Source of the DNA: Inia geoffrensis
Taxonomy: Eukaryota; Chordata; Mammalia; Artiodactyla; Iniidae
Direction: 5' to 3'
Assembly (NCBI GenBank): GCA_036417435.1
Contig: CM070914.1
Span: 744,001 to 808,000 of the forward strand
DNA length: 64,000 nt
Shown here: piece by piece, positions 23,450-35,882 of the stretch
Layout of the letters: the number at the start of each line of letters is the position of its first letter
Position numbering within the stretch: position 1 is the first letter of the stretch
Notes under the pieces: generated by a model
Told to the model about the DNA's origin: nothing
What the model saw: the letters and a program-made list of their open reading frames with translations, nothing else
Database searches by the model: none
Translations under genes and position numbers: made by a program

Positions 23450-24829
23450 GTCTAAATCTTCAAAAGTCTGTAGTGCCACGGGAAGAGCAGGCCTGAAATT
23501 GCAGTCAGAACGCACGCTGACTCGCTGCTGGCGGCATGGTGAGTTCAGGAAGAAGGTGGTACATGGAATGCGAAGCCCAGTGTTCCTCTAGTGCAGCTCA
23601 GACTAGGGTAATGCGTAAAATTTCGACGGCCGGACATACGTGCCAGAACGGTGTTCCTGAACCTCTGTGAGAGCTGCGGTACATAAGCTGCTCCAAAACA
23701 GAGTGCAGTGCGTTTCCCTACACTCGGCATACACAGAGTGGCTCCAAAGGGCTACGGGACTGGATATTACTCAGCAGACACAGGTGGGCCTGGGAGTACT
23801 CAGTGTACCTGGCAGTAACAGGATGCCCACATGAGCCTCCAAGGTTCCTGTAAAATCATACTGCCATTTAAGATATGCAGAGCAGAAGTCACATGCTCAT
23901 GGAAAGTGCTGGACACCTCCGGTTCAACATGCAAATTAAGGCTTAACCTCCAGGCATGTGTTCATGCTGCGTGCCCCTTTAGTGACGCAGCATGGTAAGA
24001 TGCTGACTTTCTCCTGGAGCAGAGTGACTTCACGAACGAGGTCTTCTAAGTATTCAAGGCAGAGTGTTTTCTCATGGCAGCTAACCTTCAGGGCCATGAC
24101 AATGACTTCCTGGGGACTTCGGACTCACCAGAAATGTGGTCCTGACGGTGCTCCAGGACTCTGGAAATGTAGCTCTCCTCCTGGGACATGCGGTGTGCAG
24201 CCCATCACTCGGAACGTACAGAGGCCCTCCGATGTACAGACCAGTGGGCCTCCATGTGGCTCAGCCTTCCCACAGGGCACTGGAAGTACTCAGTGAACTT
24301 GGAGGAAAAATGATGCACAAACGAGGGCCCCAGGAGTCATCAAAAGGGTACTTCCTTTAAAATAAATCCCAACAGCGACGAAGAACTCATGGAGACAGTT
24401 GCATGCCTCCCTTTTTGCATGGCTACTCAGGGCCTAACCTGGAGACGTGCTCTCTCATTGTTTCACTTTAGTTTTAGAGACTTTCATGCTCACCACCACC
24501 GATGCCATTGAAGCACCTTGTTTGGACAGAGCCAATTCATATTTTTCCCAGAAGCATTCTTACAGGGTTGAGAGGCCTTTCAATAGCAGAGAATGTCGGG
24601 TAGCTTCTAGGCAGCATGAATGGAGCCTTCAAATTGCAAAAGCAAGTCTACTTCCAGCAGGCCCCCAATTCCACGGGCACACTTATCATACGTCCCTCGC
24701 ATTTCTAACAAGTCCAAGGAGAGACAAGGTTACCCAGTGTTTCCTTCTCTGAATCAACTTTTTGAAGTAGGGTGTTGTGCATCATGCGAACAGCCTCAAC
24801 CAAGCAACGCACTTGTTACGTGTGGGGCC
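23450..24829 (+). repeat. Monomer m18 (tetramer front, trimer tail)
   Basis: 1,380 bp with the octamer at 23,929-23,936. It matches m14 up to about 24,590 and m21 from about 24,678 onward, and is the junction between two higher-order blocks. Confidence 0.94.
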
Positions 24830-26211
24830 GTCTAACTCTTCAAAAGTCTGTACTGCCACGGGAAGAACAGGCCTGAAATTGCAGTCAGAACGCACGCTGA
24901 CTCTCTCCTGGTGCCAGGGCGAGTTCAGGCAGGAGGTCGTACATGGAATGTGAAGCCCAGGGTTTCTCTGAGTGCAGCTCCGACTAGGGTAATGGGTATA
25001 ATTTCGACGGCCAGAGGGACGTGCCAGAACGGTGTTTCTGAAACTCTGTGAGTGCTGGGGTACTTAAACTGCTCCAAAACAGAGTGCAGTGCGTTTCCCT
25101 AGACTCACCATAAACAGAGTGGCTCTAAAGGGCTAGGGCACTGGGTGTTGCTCAACAGACACAGGTGGGCCTGGGAGTACTTAGTGTACCTGGCAGTAAC
25201 AGGATGCCCACATGAGCCAACTAGGTGCCTGTAAAATCCTACTGCCATTTAAGATATGCAGAGCAGAGGTCACATGCTCATGAAAAGTGCTGGACACCTC
25301 CGTTCCTACACGCAAATCAAAGCCTAACCTCCAGGCATGTGTTCATGCTGGGTGCCCCTTTAGTGACGCAGCATGGTAAGATGCTGACTTTCTCCTGGAG
25401 CACAGTGACTTCACGTACGAGGTATTCTAAGTATTCAAGGCAGAGTGTTTTCTCATGGCAGTTCACCCTCAGGGCCATAGCAAAGACTTCCTGGGGACTT
25501 CGGACTCACCAGAAATGTGTTCCTGACACTACTCCAGAACTCTGGATATGTAGCTCTCCTCCCGAGACATACGGTGTGCAGTCCATCACTCGGCATGTAC
25601 AGAGGCCCACTGATGTACAAACCAGTGGGCCTCCATGTGGTTCAGCCTTCCCACAGGGCTCTGGAGTTACTCAGTGAACTTGGAGGAAAAATGATGCACA
25701 ACCGAGGGCCCTAGTAGTCCTCCAAAGGGTACTTCCTTTAAAATAAATCCTAACAGCGATGAAGAACTCATGGAGACAGCAGCATTCCTCCCTTTCTGCA
25801 CGGCTACTCAGGGCCTTACGTGGAGACGTGTTCTCTCATTGAGTTTCCCTTTAGCTCTAGAGCTTGTCACGCTCACGACCACCGCAGCCATGGAAGCATC
25901 TGCTTTGGACAGAGCCAACTCATATTTTCCCCGAAGCATTCTTACAGGGTTGAGAGGCCTGTCAACAGCAGAGAATGTCAGGTAGCTTCTAGGCAGCCTG
26001 AATGGAGCCTTCAAAATGGGAAAGCCAGGCTACTTCTAGCAGGCCCCCGTTTTCATGGGCACACTCATCATATGTCTATGGGTTCTCTAACAGGTCAAAA
26101 GGGACAGAAGGTTACCGAGTGTTTCCTTCCCTGATTCAACTCCTCGAAGTAGGGTTTTGTTCATCATGTGAACTGCCTCAACCAAGCAACGCACTTGGTA
26201 CGTGTGGGTCC
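24830..26211 (+). repeat. Monomer m19 (first full trimer unit, copy 1)
   Basis: 1,382 bp, beta box. No octamer (ACGCAAAT) and no CRE. Private GGGTATAATTTCG and CATGAAAAGTGC, shared only with m22 and m25. Confidence 0.95.
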
Positions 26212-27592
26212 CTCTAACACCTCAAAAGTCTGCAATGCCACGGGAAGGAGCAGGCATTCAATTGCAGTCAGAACACACGCTCACTTTCTCCTGGCGGCAG
26301 CGTGAGTTCAGGCAAGAGTTCGTACATGGAATGTGAAGCCCAGGGTTTCTCTGAGTGCAGCTCAGACTAGGGTAACGGGTAATATTTCGACGGCCGGAGG
26401 GACTGCCAGTACGGTGTTCCTGAACCTCTGTGAGTGCTGGGGTTCTTAAGCTGTTCCAAAACAGAGTGCAGTGCGTTTCCCTACACTCGGCATACACAGA
26501 GTGGCTCCAAAAGGTACGGGACTGGATGTTGCTCAGCAGACACAGGTGGGCCTGGGAGTACGTAGTGTACCTGGCAGTAACTGGATGCCCCCATGAGCCT
26601 CCAAGGTTCCTGTAAAATCATACTGCCATTTAAGGTTTGCGGAGCAGAAGTCACATGCTCATGGAAAGTGATGGACACCTCCGGTTCAACATGGAAATCA
26701 AGGCCTAGCCTCCAGGCATGTGTTCATGCTGGGTGCGCATTCAGTGACGCAGCACGGTAAGATGCTGACTTTCTCCTGGAACAGAGTGACTTCCCGTACG
26801 AGGTCTTCTAAGTATTCAAGGCAGAGTGTTTTCTCATGGCAGCTAACCCTCAGGGCCATGACAAAGACTTCCTGGGGACTTCGGACTCACCAGAAATGTG
26901 GTCCTGACGCTGCTCCAGGACTCTGGAAATGTAGCTCTCCTCCCGGGACATGCGGTATGCAGCCCGTCACTCGGCACGTACACAGGCCGTCCGATGTACA
27001 GATCAGTGGGCCTCAATGTGGTTCAGCCTTCCCACAGGGCTCTGGAGGTACTCAGTTAACTTGAAGCAAAAATGATGCACAAACGAGGGCCCTAGGAGTC
27101 CTCAAAAGGGTACTTCCTTTAAAATAAATCATAACAGCGATGAAGAACTCATGGAGACAGCTGCATGGCTCCCTTTCTGCACGGCTACTCAGGGCCTAAC
27201 GTGTAGAGGTCTTCCCTCATTGAGTTTCCCTTTAACTCTAGAGCTTGTCACGCTCACCACCACCGCGGCCATGGAAGCAACTGCTTTGGACAAAGCCAAC
27301 TCATATTTTTCCCCGAAGCATTCTTACAGGGTTGAGAGGCCTGTCAACAGTAGAGAATGTCAGGTAGCTTCTAGGCAGCCTGAACGGAGCCTTCAAAATG
27401 GGAAAGACAGGCTACTTCCAGCAGGCCCCCGTTTCCACGGGCACACTCATCATACGTCCGTGGTGTCTCTAACAAGTCAAAAGGCACACAAGATTACCCA
27501 GTGTTTCCTTCCCTGAATCATCTTCTCGAAGCAGGTGTTTTGCATCATGCGAACTGCCTCAACCAAGCAACGCACTTGTTACGTGTGGGGCC
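26212..27592 (+). repeat. Monomer m20 (second trimer unit, copy 1)
   Basis: 1,381 bp, beta box. Octamer site is ATGGAAAT. The anchor reads CTCTAACACCTC, and GGGAAGGAGC has one extra G relative to most units. Confidence 0.95.
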
Positions 27593-28974
27593 GTCTAACT
27601 CTTCAAAAGTCTGTAGTGCCACGGGAAGAACAGGCCTGAAATTGCAGTCAAAACGCACGCTGACTCTCTCCTGGTGCCAGGGTGTGATCAGGCAGTAGGT
27701 CGTACAAGGAATGCGAAGCCCAGGGTTTCTCTGAGTGCAGCTCAGACTAGGGTAATGGGTAAAATTTCGACGGCCGGAGGGACGTGCCAGAACGGTGTTC
27801 CTGAAACTCTGTGAGTGCTGCGGTACTTAAACTGCTCCAAAACGGAGTGCAGTGCGTTTTTCTAGACTCAGCATACACAGAGTGACTCTAAAGGGCTACG
27901 GCACTGGATGTTGCTCAACAAACACAGGTGGGCCTGGGAGTACTTAGTATACCTGGAAGTAACAGGATGCCCACATGAGCCAACTAGGTGCCTATAAAAT
28001 CCTACTGCCATTTAAGATATGCAGAGCAGAGGTCACATGCTCATGGAAAGTGCTGGACACCGCCGGTTCAACATGGAAATCAAGGCTTAATCTCCAGGCA
28101 TATGTTCATGCTGGGTGCCCCGTTAGTGACGCAGCATGGTAAGATGCTGACTTTCTCCTGGAGCAGAGTGGCTTCACGAACGAGGTCTTCTAAGTATTCA
28201 AGGCAGAGTGTTTTCTCATGGCAGCTAAATTTCAGGGCCATGACAATGACTTTCTGGGGACTTCGGACTCACCAGAAATGTGGTCCTGACGGTTCTCCAG
28301 GACTTTGGAAATGTAGCTCTCCTCCCGGGACATGCAGTGTGCAGCCCGCCACTCGGCACGTACAGAGGCCCTCCGATGTACAGACCAGTGGGCCTCCATG
28401 TGATTCAGCTTTCCCACAGGGTTCTGGAAGTACTCAGTGAACGTGGAGGAAAAAGTGATGCCCAACCGGGGCCCCTAGGAGACCTCAAAAGGGTACTTCC
28501 TTTAAAATAAATCCCAACAGCGATGAAGAACTCATGGAGACAGTTGCATGCCTCCCTTTTTGCATGGCTACTCAGGGCCTAAACTGGAGACGTGCTCTCT
28601 CATTGTTTCACTTTAGTTATAGAGACTGTCATGCTCACCACCACCGATGCCATTGAAGCACCTTGTTTGGACAGAACCAATTCATATTTTTCCCTGAAGC
28701 ATTTTTAGAGGGTTGAGAGGCCTGTCAACAGCAGAGAATGTCGGGTAGCTTCTAGGCAGCATGAATGGAGCCTTCAAATTGCAAAAGCAAGTCTACTTCC
28801 AGCAGGCCCCCAATTCCACGGGCACACTTATCATACGTCCCTCGCATTTCTAACAAGTCCAAGGAGAGACAAGGTTACCCAGTGTTTCCTTCTCTGAATC
28901 AACTTTTTGAAGTAGGGTGTTGTGCATCATGCGAACAGCCTCAACCAAGCAACGCACTTGTTACGTGTGGGGCC
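27593..28974 (+). repeat. Monomer m21 (third trimer unit, copy 1)
   Basis: 1,382 bp, alpha-like box with GTTATAGAG. ATGGAAAT at the octamer site. CATTTTTAGAGG puts a stop in the open frame that is continuous in many other units. Confidence 0.95.
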
Positions 28975-30356
28975 GTCTAACTCTTCAAAAGTCTGTACTG
29001 CCACGGGAAGAACAGGCCTGAAATTGCAGTCAGAACGCACGCTGACTCTCTCCTGGTGCCAGGGCGAGTTCAGGCAGGAGGTCGTACATGGAATGTGAAG
29101 CCCAGGGTTTCTCTGAGTGCAGCTCAGACTAGGGTAATGGGTATAATTTCGACGGCCAGAGGGACGTGCCAGAACGGTGTTTCTGAAACTCTGTGAGTGC
29201 TGGGGTACTTAAACTGCTCCAAAACAGAGTGCAGTGCGTTTCCCTAGACTCACCATAAACAGAGTGGCTCTAAAGGGCTAGGGCACTGGGTGTTGCTCAA
29301 CAGACACAGGTGGGCCTGGGAGTACTTAGTGTACCTGGCAGTAACAGGATGCCCACATGAGCCAACTAGGTGCCTGTAAAATCCTACTGCCATTTAAGAT
29401 ATGCAGAGCAGAGGTCACATGCTCATGAAAAGTGCTGGACACCTCCGTTCCTACACGCAAATCAAAGCCTAACCTCCAGGCATGTGTTCATGCTGGGTGC
29501 CCCTTTAGTGACGCAGCATGGTAAGATGCTGACTTTCTCCTGGAGCACAGTGACTTCACGTACGAGGTATTCTAAGTATTCAAGGCAGAGTGTTTTCTCA
29601 TGGCAGTTCACCCTCAGGGCCATAGCAAAGACTTCCTGGGGACTTCGGACTCACCAGAAATGTGTTCCTGACACTACTCCAGAACTCTGGATATGTAGCT
29701 CTCCTCCCGAGACATACGGTGTGCAGTCCATCACTCGGCATGTACAGAGGCCCACTGATGTACAAACCAGTGGGCCTCCATGTGGTTCAGCCTTCCCACA
29801 GGGCTCTGGAGTTACTCAGTGAACTTGGAGGAAAAATGATGCACAACCGAGGGCCCTAGTAGTCCTCCAAAGGGTACTTCCTTTAAAATAAATCCTAACA
29901 GCGATGAAGAACTCATGGAGACAGCAGCATTCCTCCCTTTCTGCACGGCTACTCAGGGCCTTACGTGGAGACGTGTTCTCTCATTGAGTTTCCCTTTAGC
30001 TCTAGAGCTTGTCACGCTCACGACCACCGCAGCCATGGAAGCATCTGCTTTGGACAGAGCCAACTCATATTTTCCCCGAAGCATTCTTACAGGGTTGAGA
30101 GGCCTGTCAACAGCAGAGAATGTCAGGTAGCTTCTAGGCAGCCTGAATGGAGCCTTCAAAATGGGAAAGCCAGGCTACTTCTAGCAGGCCCCCGTTTTCA
30201 TGGGCACACTCATCATATGTCTATGGGTTCTCTAACAGGTCAAAAGGGACAGAAGGTTACCGAGTGTTTCCTTCCCTGATTCAACTCCTCGAAGTAGGGT
30301 TTTGTTCATCATGTGAACTGCCTCAACCAAGCAACGCACTTGGTACGTGTGGGTCC
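28975..30356 (+). repeat. Monomer m22 (first trimer unit, copy 2)
   Basis: 1,382 bp. Equals m19 at offset 4,145, with A at 29,126 as the one difference I noted. Confidence 0.95.
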
Positions 30357-31737
30357 CTCTAACACCTCAAAAGTCTGCAATGCCACGGGAAGGAGCAGGC
30401 ATTCAATTGCAGTCAGAACACACGCTCACTTTCTCCTGGCGGCAGCGTGAGTTCAGGCAAGAGTTCGTACATGGAATGTGAAGCCCAGGGTTTCTCTGAG
30501 TGCAGCTCAGACTAGGGTAACGGGTAATATTTCGACGGCCGGAGGGACTGCCAGTACGGTGTTCCTGAACCTCTGTGAGTGCTGGGGTTCTTAAGCTGTT
30601 CCAAAACAGAGTGCAGTGCGTTTCCCTACACTCGGCATACACAGAGTGGCTCCAAAAGGTACGGGACTGGATGTTGCTCAGCAGACACAGGTGGGCCTGG
30701 GAGTACGTAGTGTACCTGGCAGTAACTGGATGCCCCCATGAGCCTCCAAGGTTCCTGTAAAATCATACTGCCATTTAAGGTTTGCGGAGCAGAAGTCACA
30801 TGCTCATGGAAAGTGATGGACACCTCCGGTTCAACATGGAAATCAAGGCCTAGCCTCCAGGCATGTGTTCATGCTGGGTGCGCATTCAGTGACGCAGCAC
30901 GGTAAGATGCTGACTTTCTCCTGGAACAGAGTGACTTCCCGTACGAGGTCTTCTAAGTATTCAAGGCAGAGTGTTTTCTCATGGCAGCTAACCCTCAGGG
31001 CCATGACAAAGACTTCCTGGGGACTTCGGACTCACCAGAAATGTGGTCCTGACGCTGCTCCAGGACTCTGGAAATGTAGCTCTCCTCCCGGGACATGCGG
31101 TATGCAGCCCGTCACTCGGCACGTACACAGGCCGTCCGATGTACAGATCAGTGGGCCTCAATGTGGTTCAGCCTTCCCACAGGGCTCTGGAGGTACTCAG
31201 TTAACTTGAAGCAAAAATGATGCACAAACGAGGGCCCTAGGAGTCCTCAAAAGGGTACTTCCTTTAAAATAAATCATAACAGCGATGAAGAACTCATGGA
31301 GACAGCTGCATGGCTCCCTTTCTGCACGGCTACTCAGGGCCTAACGTGTAGAGGTCTTCCCTCATTGAGTTTCCCTTTAACTCTAGAGCTTGTCACGCTC
31401 ACCACCACCGCGGCCATGGAAGCAACTGCTTTGGACAAAGCCAACTCATATTTTTCCCCGAAGCATTCTTACAGGGTTGAGAGGCCTGTCAACAGTAGAG
31501 AATGTCAGGTAGCTTCTAGGCAGCCTGAACGGAGCCTTCAAAATGGGAAAGACAGGCTACTTCCAGCAGGCCCCCGTTTCCACGGGCACACTCATCATAC
31601 GTCCGTGGTGTCTCTAACAAGTCAAAAGGCACACAAGATTACCCAGTGTTTCCTTCCCTGAATCATCTTCTCGAAGCAGGTGTTTTGCATCATGCGAACT
31701 GCCTCAACCAAGCAACGCACTTGTTACGTGTGGGGCC
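30357..31737 (+). repeat. Monomer m23 (second trimer unit, copy 2)
   Basis: 1,381 bp. I saw no difference from m20 when reading the two side by side at offset 4,145. Confidence 0.95.
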
Positions 31738-33119
31738 GTCTAACTCTTCAAAAGTCTGTAGTGCCACGGGAAGAACAGGCCTGAAATTGCAGTCAAAACG
31801 CACGCTGACTCTCTCCTGGTGCCAGGGTGTGATCAGGCAGTAGGTCGTACAAGGAATGCGAAGCCCAGGGTTTCTCTGAGTGCAGCTCAGACTAGGGTAA
31901 TGGGTAAAATTTCGACGGCCGGAGGGACGTGCCAGAACGGTGTTCCTGAAACTCTGTGAGTGCTGCGGTACTTAAACTGCTCCAAAACGGAGTGCAGTGC
32001 GTTTTTCTAGACTCAGCATACACAGAGTGACTCTAAAGGGCTACGGCACTGGATGTTGCTCAACAAACACAGGTGGGCCTGGGAGTACTTAGTATACCTG
32101 GAAGTAACAGGATGCCCACATGAGCCAACTAGGTGCCTATAAAATCCTACTGCCATTTAAGATATGCAGAGCAGAGGTCACATGCTCATGGAAAGTGCTG
32201 GACACCGCCGGTTCAACATGGAAATCAAGGCTTAATCTCCAGGCATATGTTCATGCTGGGTGCCCCGTTAGTGACGCAGCATGGTAAGATGCTGACTTTC
32301 TCCTGGAGCAGAGTGGCTTCACGAACGAGGTCTTCTAAGTATTCAAGGCAGAGTGTTTTCTCATGGCAGCTAAATTTCAGGGCCATGACAATGACTTTCT
32401 GGGGACTTCGGACTCACCAGAAATGTGGTCCTGACCGTTCTCCAGGACTTTGGAAATGTAGCTCTCCTCCCGGGACATGCAGTGTGCAGCCCGCCACTCG
32501 GCACGTACAGAGGCCCTCCGATGTACAGACCAGTGGGCCTCCATGTGGTTCAGCTTTCCCACAGGGTTCTGGAAGTACTCAGTGAACGTGGAGGAAAAAG
32601 TGATGCCCAACCGGGGCCCCTAGGAGACCTCAAAAGGGTACTTCCTTTAAAATAAATCCCAACAGCGATGAAGAACTCATGGAGACAGTTGCATGCCTCC
32701 CTTTTTGCATGGCTACTCAGGGCCTAAACTGGAGACGTGCTCTCTCATTGTTTCACTTTAGTTATAGAGACTGTCATGCTCACCACCACCGATGCCATTG
32801 AAGCACCTTGTTTGGACAGAACCAATTCATATTTTTCCCTGAAGCATTTTTAGAGGGTTGAGAGGCCTGTCAACAGCAGAGAATGTCGGGTAGCTTCTAG
32901 GCAGCATGAATGGAGCCTTCAAATTGCAAAAGCAAGTCTACTTCCAGCAGGCCCCCAATTCCACGGGCACACTTATCATACGTCCCTCGCATTTCTAACA
33001 AGTCCAAGGAGAGACAAGGTTACCCAGTGTTTCCTTCTCTGAATCAACTTTTTGAAGTAGGGTGTTGTGCATCATGCGAACAGCCTCAACCAAGCAACGC
33101 ACTTGTTACGTGTGGGGCC
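31738..33119 (+). repeat. Monomer m24 (third trimer unit, copy 2)
   Basis: 1,382 bp. Differs from m21 at the two sites noted for copy 1 (C at 32,436 and G at 32,548) and agrees there with m27. Confidence 0.95.
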
Positions 33120-34501
33120 GTCTAACTCTTCAAAAGTCTGTACTGCCACGGGAAGAACAGGCCTGAAATTGCAGTCAGAACGCACGCTGACTCTCTCCTG
33201 GTGCCAGGGCGAGTTCAGGCAGGAGGTCGTACATGGAATGTGAAGCCCAGGGTTTCTCTGAGTGCAGCTCCGACTAGGGTAATGGGTATAATTTCGACGG
33301 CCAGAGGGACGTGCCAGAACGGTGTTTCTGAAACTCTGTGAGTGCTGGGGTACTTAAACTGCTCCAAAACAGAGTGCAGTGCGTTTCCCTAGACTCACCA
33401 TAAACAGAGTGGCTCTAAAGGGCTAGGGCACTGGGTGTTGCTCAACAGACACAGGTGGGCCTGGGAGTACTTAGTGTACCTGGCAGTAACAGGATGCCCA
33501 CATGAGCCAACTAGGTGCCTGTAAAATCCTACTGCCATTTAAGATATGCAGAGCAGAGGTCACATGCTCATGAAAAGTGCTGGACACCTCCGTTCCTACA
33601 CGCAAATCAAAGCCTAACCTCCAGGCATGTGTTCATGCTGGGTGCCCCTTTAGTGACGCAGCATGGTAAGATGCTGACTTTCTCCTGGAGCACAGTGACT
33701 TCACGTACGAGGTATTCTAAGTATTCAAGGCAGAGTGTTTTCTCATGGCAGTTCACCCTCAGGGCCATAGCAAAGACTTCCTGGGGACTTCGGACTCACC
33801 AGAAATGTGTTCCTGACACTACTCCAGAACTCTGGATATGTAGCTCTCCTCCCGAGACATACGGTGTGCAGTCCATCACTCGGCATGTACAGAGGCCCAC
33901 TGATGTACAAACCAGTGGGCCTCCATGTGGTTCAGCCTTCCCACAGGGCTCTGGAGTTACTCAGTGAACTTGGAGGAAAAATGATGCACAACCGAGGGCC
34001 CTAGTAGTCCTCCAAAGGGTACTTCCTTTAAAATAAATCCTAACAGCGATGAAGAACTCATGGAGACAGCAGCATTCCTCCCTTTCTGCACGGCTACTCA
34101 GGGCCTTACGTGGAGACGTGTTCTCTCATTGAGTTTCCCTTTAGCTCTAGAGCTTGTCACGCTCACGACCACCGCAGCCATGGAAGCATCTGCTTTGGAC
34201 AGAGCCAACTCATATTTTCCCCGAAGCATTCTTACAGGGTTGAGAGGCCTGTCAACAGCAGAGAATGTCAGGTAGCTTCTAGGCAGCCTGAATGGAGCCT
34301 TCAAAATGGGAAAGCCAGGCTACTTCTAGCAGGCCCCCGTTTTCATGGGCACACTCATCATATGTCTATGGGTTCTCTAACAGGTCAAAAGGGACAGAAG
34401 GTTACCGAGTGTTTCCTTCCCTGATTCAACTCCTCGAAGTAGGGTTTTGTTCATCATGTGAACTGCCTCAACCAAGCAACGCACTTGGTACGTGTGGGTC
34501 C
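33120..34501 (+). repeat. Monomer m25 (first trimer unit, copy 3)
   Basis: 1,382 bp. Has C at 33,271 like m19 and unlike m22. Confidence 0.95.
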
Positions 34502-35882
34502 CTCTAACACCTCAAAAGTCTGCAATGCCACGGGAAGGAGCAGGCATTCAATTGCAGTCAGAACACACGCTCACTTTCTCCTGGCGGCAGCGTGAGTTCA
34601 GGCAAGAGTTCGTACATGGAATGTGAAGCCCAGGGTTTCTCTGAGTGCAGCTCAGACTAGGGTAACGGGTAATATTTCGACGGCCGGAGGGACTGCCAGT
34701 ACGGTGTTCCTGAACCTCTGTGAGTGCTGGGGTTCTTAAGCTGTTCCAAAACAGAGTGCAGTGCGTTTCCCTACACTCGGCATACACAGAGTGGCTCCAA
34801 AAGGTACGGGACTGGATGTTGCTCAGCAGACACAGGTGGGCCTGGGAGTACGTAGTATACCTGGCAGTAACTGGATGCCCCCATGAGCCTCCAAGGTTCC
34901 TGTAAAATCATACTGCCATTTAAGGTTTGCGGAGCAGAAGTCACATGCTCATGGAAAGTGATGGACACCTCCGGTTCAACATGGAAATCAAGGCTTAGCC
35001 TCCAGGCATGTGTTCATGCTGGGTGCGCATTCAGTGACGCAGCACGGTAAGATGCTGACTTTCTCCTGGAACAGAGTGACTTCCCGTACGAGGTCTTCTA
35101 AGTATTCAAGGCAGAGTGTTTTCTCATGGCAGCTAACCCTCAGGGCCATGACAAAGACTTCCTGGGGACTTCGGACTCACCAGAAATGTGGTCCTGACGC
35201 TGCTCCAGGACTCTGGAAATGTAGCTCTCCTCCCGGGACATGCGGTATGCAGCCCGTCACTCGGCACGTACACAGGCCGTCCGATGTACAGATCAGTGGG
35301 CCTCAATGTGGTTCAGCCTTCCCACAGGGCTCTGGAGGTACTCAGTTAACTTGAAGCAAAAATGATGCACAAACGAGGGCCCTAGGAGTCCTCAAAAGGG
35401 TACTTCCTTTAAAATAAATCATAACAGCGATGAAGAACTCATGGAGACAGCTGCATGGCTCCCTTTCTGCACGGCTACTCAGGGCCTAACGTGTAGAGGT
35501 CTTCCCTCATTGAGTTTCCCTTTAACTCTAGAGCTTGTCACGCTCACCACCACCGCGGCCATGGAAGCAACTGCTTTGGACAAAGCCAACTCATATTTTT
35601 CCCCGAAGCATTCTTACAGGGTTGAGAGGCCTGTCAACAGTAGAGAATGTCAGGTAGCTTCTAGGCAGCCTGAACGGAGCCTTCAAAATGGGAAAGACAG
35701 GCTACTTCCAGCAGGCCCCCGTTTCCACGGGCACACTCATCATACGTCCGTGGTGTCTCTAACAAGTCAAAAGGCACACAAGATTACCCAGTGTTTCCTT
35801 CCCTGAATCATCTTCTCGAAGCAGGTGTTTTGCATCATGCGAACTGCCTCAACCAAGCAACGCACTTGTTACGTGTGGGGCC
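34502..35882 (+). repeat. Monomer m26 (second trimer unit, copy 3)
   Basis: 1,381 bp. Carries the two private changes at 34,857 and 34,995; otherwise as m20 and m23. Confidence 0.95.

Larger units (their letters stand above)
19261..24680 (+). repeat. Four-monomer higher-order unit, copy 2 (right end overwritten)
   Basis: Matches 13,745-19,164 with scattered substitutions; for example, 14,888 region ATAGTTTT against ATATTTTT, and GAAACAAGG against GAGACAAGG. The last ~100 bp of the expected 5,516 bp follow the neighbouring three-monomer block instead: GGGCACACTT and CTCGCATTTC appear where copy 1 has GGGAACACTT and CTCGGATTTC. The copy is therefore about 5,420 bp. Confidence 0.9.
24600..28744 (+). 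repeat. Three-monomer higher-order unit, copy 1 (4,145 bp)
   Basis: Covers the tail of m18, then m19, m20 and most of m21. It repeats at offset 4,145 with extremely few changes; those noticed were C at 24,981 (A in copy 2), G at 28,291 (C in copies 2 and 3) and A at 28,403 (G in copies 2 and 3). The left edge lies between 24,592 and 24,678, because m18 differs from m21 before it and matches after it. Confidence 0.93.
28745..32889 (+). repeat. Three-monomer higher-order unit, copy 2 (4,145 bp)
   Basis: Middle copy, covering the tail of m21, m22, m23 and most of m24. It differs from copy 1 at the few sites listed there, and from copy 3 at 29,126 (A against C). Identity by reading is above 99.8%. 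Boundaries are placed by adding the period to the left edge. Confidence 0.93.
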
